Origin: VRUE01 sp036376775
Lineage (GTDB): Bacteria > Actinomycetota > Thermoleophilia > Solirubrobacterales > 70-9
Reading direction: 5' to 3'
Assembly: GCA_036376775.1 (NCBI GenBank)
Contig: DASUZP010000098.1
Coordinates: 1-21,280, forward strand
DNA: 21,280 nt
Positions within the stretch are counted from its first letter, which is position 1; every line of letters starts with the position of its first letter. This document shows, piece after piece, positions 1 to 6,526 of this stretch. Below the pieces are notes generated by a model. It saw only the letters and a list, made by a program, of their open reading frames with translations. It searched no databases and was not told the origin of the DNA. The position numbers were made by a program, and so were the translations under genes.

Positions 1-157
1 CAAGGAATTCACCGGGGTCTCGGATCCCTACGAGGAGCCGGAGAGCCCCGAGGTCGTCTGCGACACCGAAGGCGAAACGGCAGAGGAGTCGGCGCAGAAG
101 CTGATCGAGTACCTCGAGTCGCGGGATCTGATTCCGGCGGCTGCCGTCACTGCTTAG
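1..157 (+). CDS. cysC: Adenylylsulfate (APS) kinase, C-terminal fragment
   Basis: This is the 3' end of a gene entering from the left edge, read in the frame starting at base 2 and ending at TAG 155-157. The 51 visible residues contain FTGVSDPYEEPESPEVV followed by a helical EESAQKLIEYLESRDLI tail. This is the conserved C-terminal signature of APS kinases, in which the F-TG-DPYEEP segment helps bind APS. The enzyme phosphorylates adenylyl sulfate to PAPS in sulfate assimilation. Because the N-terminus lies outside the window, it could be a stand-alone CysC or the kinase half of a sulfate adenylyltransferase-kinase fusion. A short tail (IPAAAVTA) follows the usual end of the family. Family confidence is high; the domain architecture is unknown. 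Confidence 0.85.
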   Translation, partial: KEFTGVSDPYEEPESPEVVCDTEGETAEESAQKLIEYLESRDLIPAAAVTA

Positions 158-160
158 CGC

Positions 161-197
161 GTAGCTGACTGCTACGGAGGGCACCCCGGCCCCCTCC
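161..197 (+). terminator. Two small hairpins after cysC (weak terminator candidate)
   Basis: Directly after the cysC stop there is a perfect 5-bp stem GTAGC-TGACT-GCTAC (161-175). It is followed by GGAGGG (176-181) facing CCCTCC (192-197). There is no T-run, so an intrinsic terminator is only suggested. The -35 box of the next gene begins at the last base of this structure. Confidence 0.35.
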
Positions 198-225
198 TTG
201 ACGCATCGCTTCGATTCCCTAATCT
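198..225 (+). promoter_or_regulatory. Sigma70-type promoter of the NHL protein gene (leaderless)
   Basis: TTGACG at 198-203 and TAATCT at 220-225 are separated by 16 bp, close to the housekeeping consensus. Only 7 bp separate the -10 box from the GTG at 233, so transcription should begin at or next to the start codon. This is the best-formed promoter in the window. Confidence 0.65.
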
Positions 226-232
226 GCGGGGC

Positions 233-1447
233 GTGAGGTGGGGCATCAGATTCGCGCTGCTCGCGGTAGTTCTGGGGCTGGTTTTCCCCGGGAGCGCGGC
301 TGCCTTCGGGCTGCTTTCGAGCTTTGGGGAATTTGGCAGTGGGGCAGGGCAGCTGGATTCGCCGGCGCAGATGACGCTTGACTCCGAAGGCGACATCTAC
401 GTCGCCGACGGCGGCAACGACCGGATCTCGGTTTTTGCCGGCGACGGGACCTTTCTGCGCAGCTTCGGCCAAGGGGTGATGCTGGAACCGAGCGATGTGG
501 CGCTCGACGGTGGCAGGGTTTTCGTCGCCGACAGAGGCAAAGATCGGATCGATGTCTTCACCGCGGAAGCGGAATTCCTCTTCTCCTTCGGCGCCGGCAA
601 ACTGATCGAACCCACCGGGGTCGCCGTCGACGGATCGACCGTCTTCGTTGCCGACAGCGGCAACGACCGAGTCGCCGCGTTCACCAGTACGGGAGCCTTC
701 CTCTATCCGATCGAACCGATCCCGTCCGTCCGCGACGTGATCGTCGGCGGGGGCGGGAACCTCTTTGCCGCCGACTTCGGCAACCAACGGGTCGACGTCT
801 TCACCAAGGCCGGGGTCGGGCCCATCCGATCGATAGGCGAGGACGGCGAAGGGGAGCTGAGCGGCCCGGTCGCGCTTGTCGCCGACGGCCTGGGGGGAAT
901 CTACGTCGCCGACCAGGTCGCTGAGCGGCTCGTCCACTTCAAGGATGACGGTGGATTCCTCGGCAGCTTTGACGCCGAGCCGAACGTCGCCGGCATCGGA
1001 GTCGCCTGCCAGGGCAACGTCTTCGCGGTCGAGGCGGGCATCCAGTTGGCCAGGGTCGTGCGCTTCGGCGAACCGGGGACCCCTCCGCCGCCCTGCGCGG
1101 AAGCGCAACCGGAGGAACCGGTCCAGGTGCCGGCGATAAAGCTGCCCTCGAGCAGGTTCCACTTCGCCGGTCTGGTCAAGAACCGCAGCAACGGCTACGC
1201 GGTGCTCTACGCGCGCGTCCCCGGGCCGGGGAGGCTGAACCTGACGGGCAGGGGCTTTCGTCGCCTTTCGCGCAGTGCGCAGCAGGCGACGACCGTTGTC
1301 CTCCCGATCAAGCCGAAGGTGCGGCTGAGGCACTTCCTCAAGCAGCACGGCAAGGGCACGATCCGCGTCGTCGTCACCTTCACGCCGAGCGAAGGTGTCC
1401 CGCGGACGCTGGAAAAGGTGATCGTGCTGCGGCGCCACCGCGGCTGA
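233..1447 (+). CDS. Secreted NHL-repeat beta-propeller protein
   Basis: The 404-residue product starts at GTG and has a typical signal peptide (positively charged MRWGIR, hydrophobic core, cleavage expected near GSAAAFG). Residues ~28-275 hold about five or six NHL-type repeats, recognisable by recurring blocks such as DIYVADGGNDRISVF, VFVADRGKDRIDVF, VFVADSGNDRVAAF and LFAADFGNQRVDVF. These fold as blades of a beta-propeller. A proline-rich linker (TPPPPCAEAQPEEP) leads to a ~100-residue C-terminal domain with alternating beta strands and many basic residues. Such propellers serve as binding scaffolds or occasionally as lyases; no catalytic signature is visible, so no enzymatic function is assigned. 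The start is supported by signal-peptide position and by the promoter ending 7 bp upstream. It is probably monocistronic, as the next gene is convergent. Confidence 0.85.
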   Translation: MRWGIRFALLAVVLGLVFPGSAAAFGLLSSFGEFGSGAGQLDSPAQMTLDSEGDIYVADGGNDRISVFAGDGTFLRSFGQGVMLEPSDVALDGGRVFVADRGKDRIDVFTAEAEFLFSFGAGKLIEPTGVAVDGSTVFVADSGNDRVAAFTSTGAFLYPIEPIPSVRDVIVGGGGNLFAADFGNQRVDVFTKAGVGPIRSIGEDGEGELSGPVALVADGLGGIYVADQVAERLVHFKDDGGFLGSFDAEPNVAGIGVACQGNVFAVEAGIQLARVVRFGEPGTPPPPCAEAQPEEPVQVPAIKLPSSRFHFAGLVKNRSNGYAVLYARVPGPGRLNLTGRGFRRLSRSAQQATTVVLPIKPKVRLRHFLKQHGKGTIRVVVTFTPSEGVPRTLEKVIVLRRHRG

Positions 1448-1465
1448 GCGGGCGGCGCGGTAGCC

Positions 1466-2269
1466 CTAGAGTCGCGGCACCTGAGGCTCGGCGAGGCCGT
1501 AGGTGTCGTAGGCGCCGAACTTCGCGAAGGTCTTGTGGGTCGGGCCGTGGTAGTCGGAGGAGGCCGTCGGGATCAGGTCGAGCTCCTCGCAGAGGGCCAG
1601 CAGGTGTTCGGTCTGCTCCTTGCTGTGGGTCGGATAGAAGGTCTCGACTCCGTCGACGCCGAGGGCGCGGATCAGCTCCTCGACCTCGGCCGGCTCGGAG
1701 ATGTCCCAGTAGGGGTGGGCGACGACGGCGATGCCCCCCGCCTGCTTGATCGTCTCCACAGCCTGCTCGGCGGTCGGCCAGCGGCGCGGCACGAAGGCCT
1801 TTGCGCCCGGCACCAGGTACTCCTCGAAGAACGGCCCGAGGTCGCCCTCTGCACCGGCCGCCCGAGCGATGTGCGGCCGCCCGATCGAGAGCGCGTCGCC
1901 GGCCTCGCGCACGGCATCCTCCAGATGGAGATCGAAGCCCTCTCCGCGCAGCTTCTCGACGATCTCCCCGGCCCGGGCGACGCGCTCATGCTGGGCCCGC
2001 TCGCAAGCCGGCGCAATCGCTCCCAGATCGACCCAGTAGCCGCAGACGTGCAGGTCTTCCGCGTACTCGTGCACGCAGGACATCTCGATCGCGGGCACCA
2101 GCTCGATGCCCAATCGCTCGGCAGCTTCCGCAGCCTCCGGCACCCCCGCAATCGCGTCGTGATCCGTCAATGCCAGCGTAGTGACGCCAGCTTTGGCAGC
2201 TTCCGCGACGACTTGAGCCGGCGCCAGCTGCCCGTCAGAGACTGTCGAGTGGGACTGAAGCTCGATCAC
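1466..2269 (-). CDS. PHP-domain phosphoesterase (YciV/RNase AM-like)
   Basis: The 267-residue PHP-superfamily metallohydrolase resembles the YciV/TrpH group that cleaves 3',5'-nucleoside bisphosphates or RNA 5' ends. Visible motifs in order: QSHSTVSDG (residues 5-13), LALTDHDAIAG (33-43), AIEMSC with the metal-ligand Glu near 63, DLHVCGYW, GRPHIARA, AHPYW and SSDYHGPTHK near the C-terminus. The usual first HxH is QSH here, so one metal-ligand His is replaced by Gln while the others appear intact. The frame stays open far upstream, but homology begins at VIELQSHS. GTG 2269 is preferred because a TAGGGT box (2280-2285, minus strand) ends 10 bp before it; GTG 2281 is the alternative and would add four residues. 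The protein is expected to be cytoplasmic. The gene is divergent from the biotin carboxylase gene, with the structured repeat between their promoters. Confidence 0.85.
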   Translation of the reverse strand: MIELQSHSTVSDGQLAPAQVVAEAAKAGVTTLALTDHDAIAGVPEAAEAAERLGIELVPAIEMSCVHEYAEDLHVCGYWVDLGAIAPACERAQHERVARAGEIVEKLRGEGFDLHLEDAVREAGDALSIGRPHIARAAGAEGDLGPFFEEYLVPGAKAFVPRRWPTAEQAVETIKQAGGIAVVAHPYWDISEPAEVEELIRALGVDGVETFYPTHSKEQTEHLLALCEELDLIPTASSDYHGPTHKTFAKFGAYDTYGLAEPQVPRL

Positions 2270-2279
2270 AAGACGGCGC

Positions 2280-2285
2280 ACCCTA
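2280..2285 (-). promoter_or_regulatory. -10-like box of the PHP gene
   Basis: TAGGGT on the minus strand ends 10 bp before GTG 2269. A -35 box at normal spacing would fall at about 2303-2308, inside the left arm of the inverted-repeat element, where no TTG-like hexamer is visible. Confidence 0.35.
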
Positions 2286-2299
2286 ATGGCTTGTTGCCC

Positions 2300-2433
2300 G
2301 GGCGGGGCGCGGGGGTCTCCTCGCCTACGCCTATCACCGGCCTTCGGCCGGTGAAATCTTGTGCCGCTTCGCGGCAGGGTCTCTCCGCGGTGCCGGGGGG
2401 AGGCTAGGGCGAGGAGACCCCCGCGCCCCGCCC
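2300..2433. repeat. Cloverleaf-like repeat element, copy A
   Basis: The outer arms 2300-2327 and 2405-2433 are complementary over 28 bp with a single 1-nt bulge. Between them lie a perfect hairpin TCACCGGCC-TTC-GGCCGGTGA (2334-2354), a second one TGCCGC-TTC-GCGGCA (2362-2376) and a weaker C-rich/G-rich stem (2381-2402). The ~105-bp core (2315-2418) is nearly identical to 4231-4335 on the other side of the biotin carboxylase gene, in the same orientation. The element fills the space between two divergent promoters. It could be a non-autonomous mobile or REP/MITE-like repeat, a structured RNA or a regulatory DNA cruciform; the sequence does not decide. Confidence 0.8.
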
Positions 2434-2451
2434 TTCCACCGGCCACATAAA

Positions 2452-2457
2452 TAGACT
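2452..2457 (+). promoter_or_regulatory. -10 box of the biotin carboxylase gene (leaderless)
   Basis: TAGACT, preceded by an AT-rich ACATAAA stretch that stands out in this GC-rich DNA, ends 8 bp before GTG 2466. A consensus -35 is not visible; at normal spacing it would overlap the right arm of the repeat element. Confidence 0.5.
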
Positions 2458-2465
2458 GCGCCGCC

Positions 2466-4223
2466 GTGTTCGAGAAGGTGCTCATAGCCAACCGCGGCGA
2501 GATCGCGATTCGCGTCGCCCGCACGCTCAAGGAGATGGGCATCCGGTCCGTCGCCGTTTATTCGGAGATCGATCGAGATGCGCCACACGTGCGTGAGGCG
2601 GATGAGGCCTTTTTGATCGGGCCCGCGGTGCCCGCCGAGAGCTATCTGAACATCCCGAAGATCATCGAGACCGCTAAGGAAGCTGGCGCGGAGGCGATCC
2701 ACCCGGGGTATGGCTTTCTAGCTGAGAACGCCGACTTTGCTCGAGCTTGCGGGGATGCCGGCATCACGTTCATCGGTCCCCCGCCGGAGGCGATCGAAGC
2801 TATGGGCTCTAAGACGCGGGCGCGGGAGATCATGGCCGAGGCTGGGGTGCCGATCGTCCCTGGCGCGACTGAGCCGGCGAAGGATGTCGAGGCGGCTAAG
2901 AAACAAGCTGAGGAAGCCGGCTATCCGGTCGCCTGCAAGGCGGCGGGCGGCGGTGGCGGCAAGGGCTTCCGCGTCGCGATGACCGCCGACGACCTGCAGG
3001 AGGCCTTCGAGGGCGCCGCTCGCGAAGGAGAGAAGTTCTTCTCCGACGACCGCGTCTACGTCGAGCGCTACCTCGAGGATCCCCGCCACGTCGAGGTCCA
3101 GGTGCTGGCCGACTCGCATGGCAACGTGATCCACCTCGGCGAGCGCGACTGCTCGATCCAGCGCCGTCACCAGAAGGTGATCGAGGAGGCGCCGGGACCG
3201 CAGGTCGACGCCGAGATGCGCGCGCGGATCGGCAAGATCGCCACCGACGCGGCCGCCGCGGTCGGCTATCGGGGTGCTGGCACGGTCGAGGGAATGCAGG
3301 TCGGCGACGAGTACTTCTTCCTCGAGATGAACACGCGGGTCCAGGTCGAGCATTGCGTGACCGAGATGGTCACCGGCGTCGACATCGTCCGCGAGCAGGT
3401 GCTGGTGGCCGCCGGCGAGGCGCTCACCGTCGCCCAGGAGGACGTCGAGCTGCGCGGTCACGCGATCGAGTGCAGGATCAACGCCGAGGCGGCGCACAAG
3501 AAATTCGCCCCCGCGCCGGGGGCGATCTCGACCTACCGCGAGCCGGCCGGGCCGGGCGTGCGGGTCGATTCGGGGGTCGAAGCGGGTTCCGAGGTGACGC
3601 CGATGTACGACCCGATGATCGCCAAGCTGATCGTCTGGGACGTTGACCGCGAGCACGCGACGCGACGCATGTTGCGCGCGCTGGGCGAGTACGAGGTGGG
3701 CGGGCTGACCACCCTGATCCCCTTTCACAGCGCGATTCTCGCCACCGAGCAGTGGGCGAAGGGGGAGACCTGCCGCGACCTGATGGAGGATCGCGAGTGG
3801 CTGAAGACCACGGCGCCGGCGGAGGTCGAGGCACCGGAGGCGCCGGACGGCGCCGAGGTCGTCGCCCGCGACTACAAGGTCGAGGTCTCGGGCAAGCTCT
3901 TCGACGTCAAGGTGATCGGCGAGGCGGCGGCCGGTGGCGCGGCGCCCGTCGCAGGAGGCAAGAAGCCCCCCAAGCGCGAGCGCAAGTCAGGCGGCGGCGC
4001 AAGCGCCTCGAGCGAGTCGCTGCCGTCGCCCCTGCAGGGCACCGTCCTCAAAGTGGCGGTAGAGCAGGGCGCCGAGGTCTCCGAGGGCGACCTGATCTGC
4101 GTGATCGAGGCGATGAAGATGGAGAACGAGATAGCCGCCCACCGCACGGGCAAAGTAACCGCTTTGAACGTAGCCGAAGGCGCAGCAGTCTCCAGCGGCG
4201 ATGTACTGGCCGTCATCGAGTAG
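2466..4223 (+). CDS. Acetyl/propionyl-CoA carboxylase biotin carboxylase-BCCP fusion (alpha subunit)
   Basis: The 585-residue protein joins biotin carboxylase and biotin carrier on one chain, as in actinobacterial AccA/PccA-type alpha subunits. The N-terminal part opens with FEKVLIANRGEIAIR and HPGYGFLAENADFA (79-92). The ATP-grasp glycine loop KAAGGGGGKG is at 158-167, followed by ERDCSIQRRHQKVIEEAP and EMNTRVQVEHCVTEMVTG. A Gly/Ala/Lys-rich linker (~475-515) leads to the biotinyl domain, with VIEAMKMENEI placing the biotinylated lysine at about 551. The enzyme carboxylates biotin using ATP and bicarbonate; a separate carboxyltransferase (AccD/PccB type) must complete the reaction on acetyl- or propionyl-CoA, and none is encoded nearby. 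The GTG start matches the family N-terminus and the TAGACT box. The stop codon lies inside the outer stem of repeat copy B. Confidence 0.93.
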   Translation: MFEKVLIANRGEIAIRVARTLKEMGIRSVAVYSEIDRDAPHVREADEAFLIGPAVPAESYLNIPKIIETAKEAGAEAIHPGYGFLAENADFARACGDAGITFIGPPPEAIEAMGSKTRAREIMAEAGVPIVPGATEPAKDVEAAKKQAEEAGYPVACKAAGGGGGKGFRVAMTADDLQEAFEGAAREGEKFFSDDRVYVERYLEDPRHVEVQVLADSHGNVIHLGERDCSIQRRHQKVIEEAPGPQVDAEMRARIGKIATDAAAAVGYRGAGTVEGMQVGDEYFFLEMNTRVQVEHCVTEMVTGVDIVREQVLVAAGEALTVAQEDVELRGHAIECRINAEAAHKKFAPAPGAISTYREPAGPGVRVDSGVEAGSEVTPMYDPMIAKLIVWDVDREHATRRMLRALGEYEVGGLTTLIPFHSAILATEQWAKGETCRDLMEDREWLKTTAPAEVEAPEAPDGAEVVARDYKVEVSGKLFDVKVIGEAAAGGAAPVAGGKKPPKRERKSGGGASASSESLPSPLQGTVLKVAVEQGAEVSEGDLICVIEAMKMENEIAAHRTGKVTALNVAEGAAVSSGDVLAVIE

Positions 4224-4345
4224 CGCCGGTGTCTCCTCGCCTACGCCTATCACCGGCCTTCGGCCGGTGAAATCTGCAGCCGCTTCGCGGCAGGAATCTC
4301 TCCGCGGTGCCGGGGGGAGGCTAGGGCGAGGAGACACCGGCGCTA
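4221..4345. repeat. Cloverleaf-like repeat element, copy B
   Basis: The outer arms 4221-4243 and 4322-4345 pair over 23 bp with one 1-nt bulge at the same place as in copy A. Hairpin TCACCGGCC-TTC-GGCCGGTGA occupies 4250-4270, and GCCGC-TTC-GCGGC occupies 4279-4291. The core 4231-4335 differs from copy A only at a few positions and one inserted base, all between or beside hairpins. The outer stem bases differ from copy A yet remain complementary. The left arm begins exactly at the TAG stop of the biotin carboxylase gene, so it may also serve as its terminator. Confidence 0.8.
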
Positions 4346-4537
4346 CTTAGTCCCACCTGCTCGGCGTCCCCGGAACGGAAACGCGAAGCACGCAAGCTGG
4401 CTGTGGTCGGACGGGGTGCCCCTCCAGCGCAGCGGCGTCCGTTTTCGCCCTTGAGGCGTTTCTCGGACGGCCGACCGGTCTTCGGGCGAAAACCCAGCAA
4501 GCAGGAGGGGCACCCCCGTCCGACCACCCCGCCCGGC
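4224..4537. other. 314-bp intergenic region between convergent genes
   Basis: This space between the biotin carboxylase gene and the convergent sulfatase gene holds the rest of repeat copy B (to 4345), a 57-bp stretch with no recognised feature (4346-4402), a second long inverted-repeat element (4403-4527) and a 10-bp tail. No coding potential was recognised. Confidence 0.7.
4403..4527. repeat. Long inverted-repeat element with internal stems
   Basis: The arms 4403-4425 and 4504-4527 are complementary over 23 bp apart from one extra G on the right. Inside, GTTTTCGCCC (4441-4450) faces GGGCGAAAAC (4484-4493) as a perfect 10-bp stem, and a GACCGGTC palindrome lies near 4473. The total length (125 bp) and single-bulge outer stem resemble the cloverleaf repeat next to it, but the sequence is unrelated. 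It lies 10 bp beyond the sulfatase stop and could end transcription in both directions. Confidence 0.7.
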
Positions 4538-6433
4538 CTAATGGCCTTTGCCGGAGTGTTCCCGTTCCCGTTCGCGCCGTTCCTTTTCGCGTTCTTGTTC
4601 GTGTTCGCGAACTTCCTTCTGGCGCTTGGCCCGCAGGCGGTCGAATTCGATCCGGGTCAGCGGCAGCGGCGGGGCCACTTCGCGGCATTCTTTCCCCACG
4701 CAGTTCTCGAAGCGCCGCAGCTGCCGGTGGAGGAAGTTGCGGATCGGGTAGAAGTTCGGCACCTTGACGATGTTGTTGAGCTCGTTCGGGTCCTTGTTGA
4801 TGTTGTAGAGCTCCTTCTCCCCGTCCGGCCAGGCGATGTACTTGTAGGGGCCGAGGCGGATTCCCTCGTAGTTCAGGGGCGGGGCCAGGAGCGAGGCGTG
4901 CGCAGTGGCGCCCGTGCTCGAGGCACCCGCCTCCGGCTCTCGGGCGTTGGTGCTCCCGTTCCCCCCCGGACCGCCCCCGTCGCCTTCGCCGCTGGAGGCG
5001 ATCGCCCCATTGGCTTCGACGTCGCTGGTCTGGACGAACGACTCGAAGAGGAGCGGGCGACGGCTGCGTAGTTCGGGGTCGCGCAGGTAGGGGACCATCG
5101 AGCGCCCGTCGATGCTCTTGTCCGCTTCGACTCCCGCCAGGTCGAGGATGGTCGGCGCGATGTCGATGTTCGACGCCAGCTCGCCGGTCGACGTGTCGGG
5201 CTTGATTCCGGGCCCCCGGATCAGGAAGGGCAGGTGCGTCGACGGCTCGTAGGCGAGGAACTTCCCGCCGATCAGGCGGTGCTCGCCGTAGAAGAACCCG
5301 TTGTCGGAGGTGAAGAGGATGTAGGTGTTGCTCAGGCGATGCAGCTGACCCAGCGTGTCGACGACCTCTTTTACGCCATCGTCGACCGAGCGCAGCGACT
5401 CCAGCGCCTTCTCGTAGTAGACCCGGTAGGTGCGCTTGTCGTTCGGAGTCAGGTGTTCGGCTTCGCGGATGAAGCGGGGCTTGTCGGTGACGTTGCCCTC
5501 GTCGAGCCCTTCGGAGCGATTGTGCGGCAGCCGCGCTCCCTTGAACCAGTCGTAGTGGCGGGGGGCGGGCTCGGGGCCTGCCGGCTTGCGGAAGTCGCCG
5601 TGGGGGGCCGTGTAGTCGAGCTGGAGGTAGAAGGGCTGTTCTTCCGGCGTCGCCAGCATCTCTTCCCGTGCCTGCCAGTTGAAGATGTCGGTCGCATAGA
5701 CGCAAGGGCGCCCTTCTTCGGGAGCGAAGGGGCAGCCGGCCGGGTCACGTTCGGTGTATTCGCGCGGTTCCCAGGTACCCGAGTTGCCATACGGTTCGCT
5801 GATAACGCCGTCGTTGTTGAGCGTATAACCGTAGAAATAGTGGTGGGTGTCGGCGTTGAGGACGGTGTGCCAGGAGCTCCAGCCGGGCGGCACCGTGGTT
5901 CCGTTGTCGTACGGTTCGTCGCCGTAGCCGTTGAGGAACTTGCCGATGTGGATCGTGCGGTAGCCGGCGCCCTGCAGCCAGGTGGCGAGGTTGTGGCTGT
6001 AGGCGCCGCGGAAGGAGAAGCCGTAGTAGCCGCCGTTCGGCTGCACGTTGCCCTTGACGCCGGTGTTGTGGGCGTAGCGGCCGGTCAGCAGGCTTACCCG
6101 CGAAGGGCAGCAGAGCGGGTAGGAGACGTAGTAGCGGTTGAAGGTCGTGCCGCGACCCGCGATCAGGTCGAGCGTGTTCGGCATTGCCCTCGTCACGGCG
6201 GCGCCGGGGAAGGCGGTGAACGTGGCGTAGAGCTCGTCGAGGGTCTGGTCGTCGGTCTGGATGACGACGAAGCTGGGCGGTTCGCTGTTCGGGTCGAGCG
6301 GCGGTTCTTCTTCGGCCTCGACGGCCCGCGCCTGGGTGACGCTCAGCGCAAGCGCGCAGAGCAGGGCCAGCAGCGCTACCGCAATTGGAAGGCGGCCGCG
6401 CGAAAACGCTTGGCTGTGGCTGACTCGATCCAT
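4538..6433 (-). CDS. Secreted type I (formylglycine) sulfatase
   Basis: The 631-residue protein has a signal peptide or N-terminal anchor (hydrophobic ~17-35, then ARAVEAEEE). The alkaline-phosphatase-fold sulfatase domain begins with the metal-binding QTDDQTLDELY (60-70). The maturation signature PLCCPSRVSLLTGR follows, in which Cys108 of CxPxR would become formylglycine. Later come HIGKFLNGYG, YTAPHGDF and FTSDNGFFYGEHRLIGGK, all typical of N-acetylglucosamine-6-sulfatase-like enzymes that remove sulfate esters from sugars. The substrate is not determined here. A low-complexity Gly/Ser/Glu insertion (SGEGDGGGPGGNGSTNARE and following) sits before the C-terminal ENCVGKEC region, and the protein ends in a highly charged Arg/Glu tail likely to be helical. 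It needs a formylglycine-generating enzyme, not encoded in this window. The ATG start is supported by the signal peptide. Confidence 0.9.
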   Translation of the reverse strand: MDRVSHSQAFSRGRLPIAVALLALLCALALSVTQARAVEAEEEPPLDPNSEPPSFVVIQTDDQTLDELYATFTAFPGAAVTRAMPNTLDLIAGRGTTFNRYYVSYPLCCPSRVSLLTGRYAHNTGVKGNVQPNGGYYGFSFRGAYSHNLATWLQGAGYRTIHIGKFLNGYGDEPYDNGTTVPPGWSSWHTVLNADTHHYFYGYTLNNDGVISEPYGNSGTWEPREYTERDPAGCPFAPEEGRPCVYATDIFNWQAREEMLATPEEQPFYLQLDYTAPHGDFRKPAGPEPAPRHYDWFKGARLPHNRSEGLDEGNVTDKPRFIREAEHLTPNDKRTYRVYYEKALESLRSVDDGVKEVVDTLGQLHRLSNTYILFTSDNGFFYGEHRLIGGKFLAYEPSTHLPFLIRGPGIKPDTSTGELASNIDIAPTILDLAGVEADKSIDGRSMVPYLRDPELRSRRPLLFESFVQTSDVEANGAIASSGEGDGGGPGGNGSTNAREPEAGASSTGATAHASLLAPPLNYEGIRLGPYKYIAWPDGEKELYNINKDPNELNNIVKVPNFYPIRNFLHRQLRRFENCVGKECREVAPPLPLTRIEFDRLRAKRQKEVREHEQEREKERREREREHSGKGH

Positions 6434-6445
6434 CGAATATGCATC

Positions 6446-6469
6446 GCCCTAGGCGACCCGGGATCGCCT
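6446..6469 (-). promoter_or_regulatory. Possible promoter/operator upstream of the sulfatase
   Basis: On the minus strand a perfect inverted repeat AGGCGA-N7-TCGCCT (6451-6469), whose spacer contains CCCGGG, directly abuts a TAGGGC -10-like box (6446-6451) that ends 12 bp before the ATG. The position suits an operator, but no -35 box or known binding consensus was recognised. Confidence 0.3.
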
Positions 6470-6526
6470 GCAAGGGTCGAAACCGCCGCTGCCGGGTGAA
6501 GTTGCGAAGGGAACGCTAGAAGACGG

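Noticed and set aside
4510..4640. Repetitive GTTCCCGTTCCCGTTCGCG-like sequence as a possible tandem repeat
   Set aside because: It is the reverse complement of the codons for the Arg/Glu-rich C-terminal tail of the sulfatase, with no regular repeat unit.
4347..5705. Alternative 452-codon minus-strand frame inside the sulfatase gene
   Set aside because: It has extreme Arg/Pro/Ala composition and no motifs; the sulfatase frame carries the CxPxR signature and metal-binding residues.
5234..6499. 421-codon plus-strand frame antisense to the sulfatase
   Set aside because: It is Val/Gly/Ala-rich shadow coding without start context or homology, fully explained by the sulfatase codon pattern.
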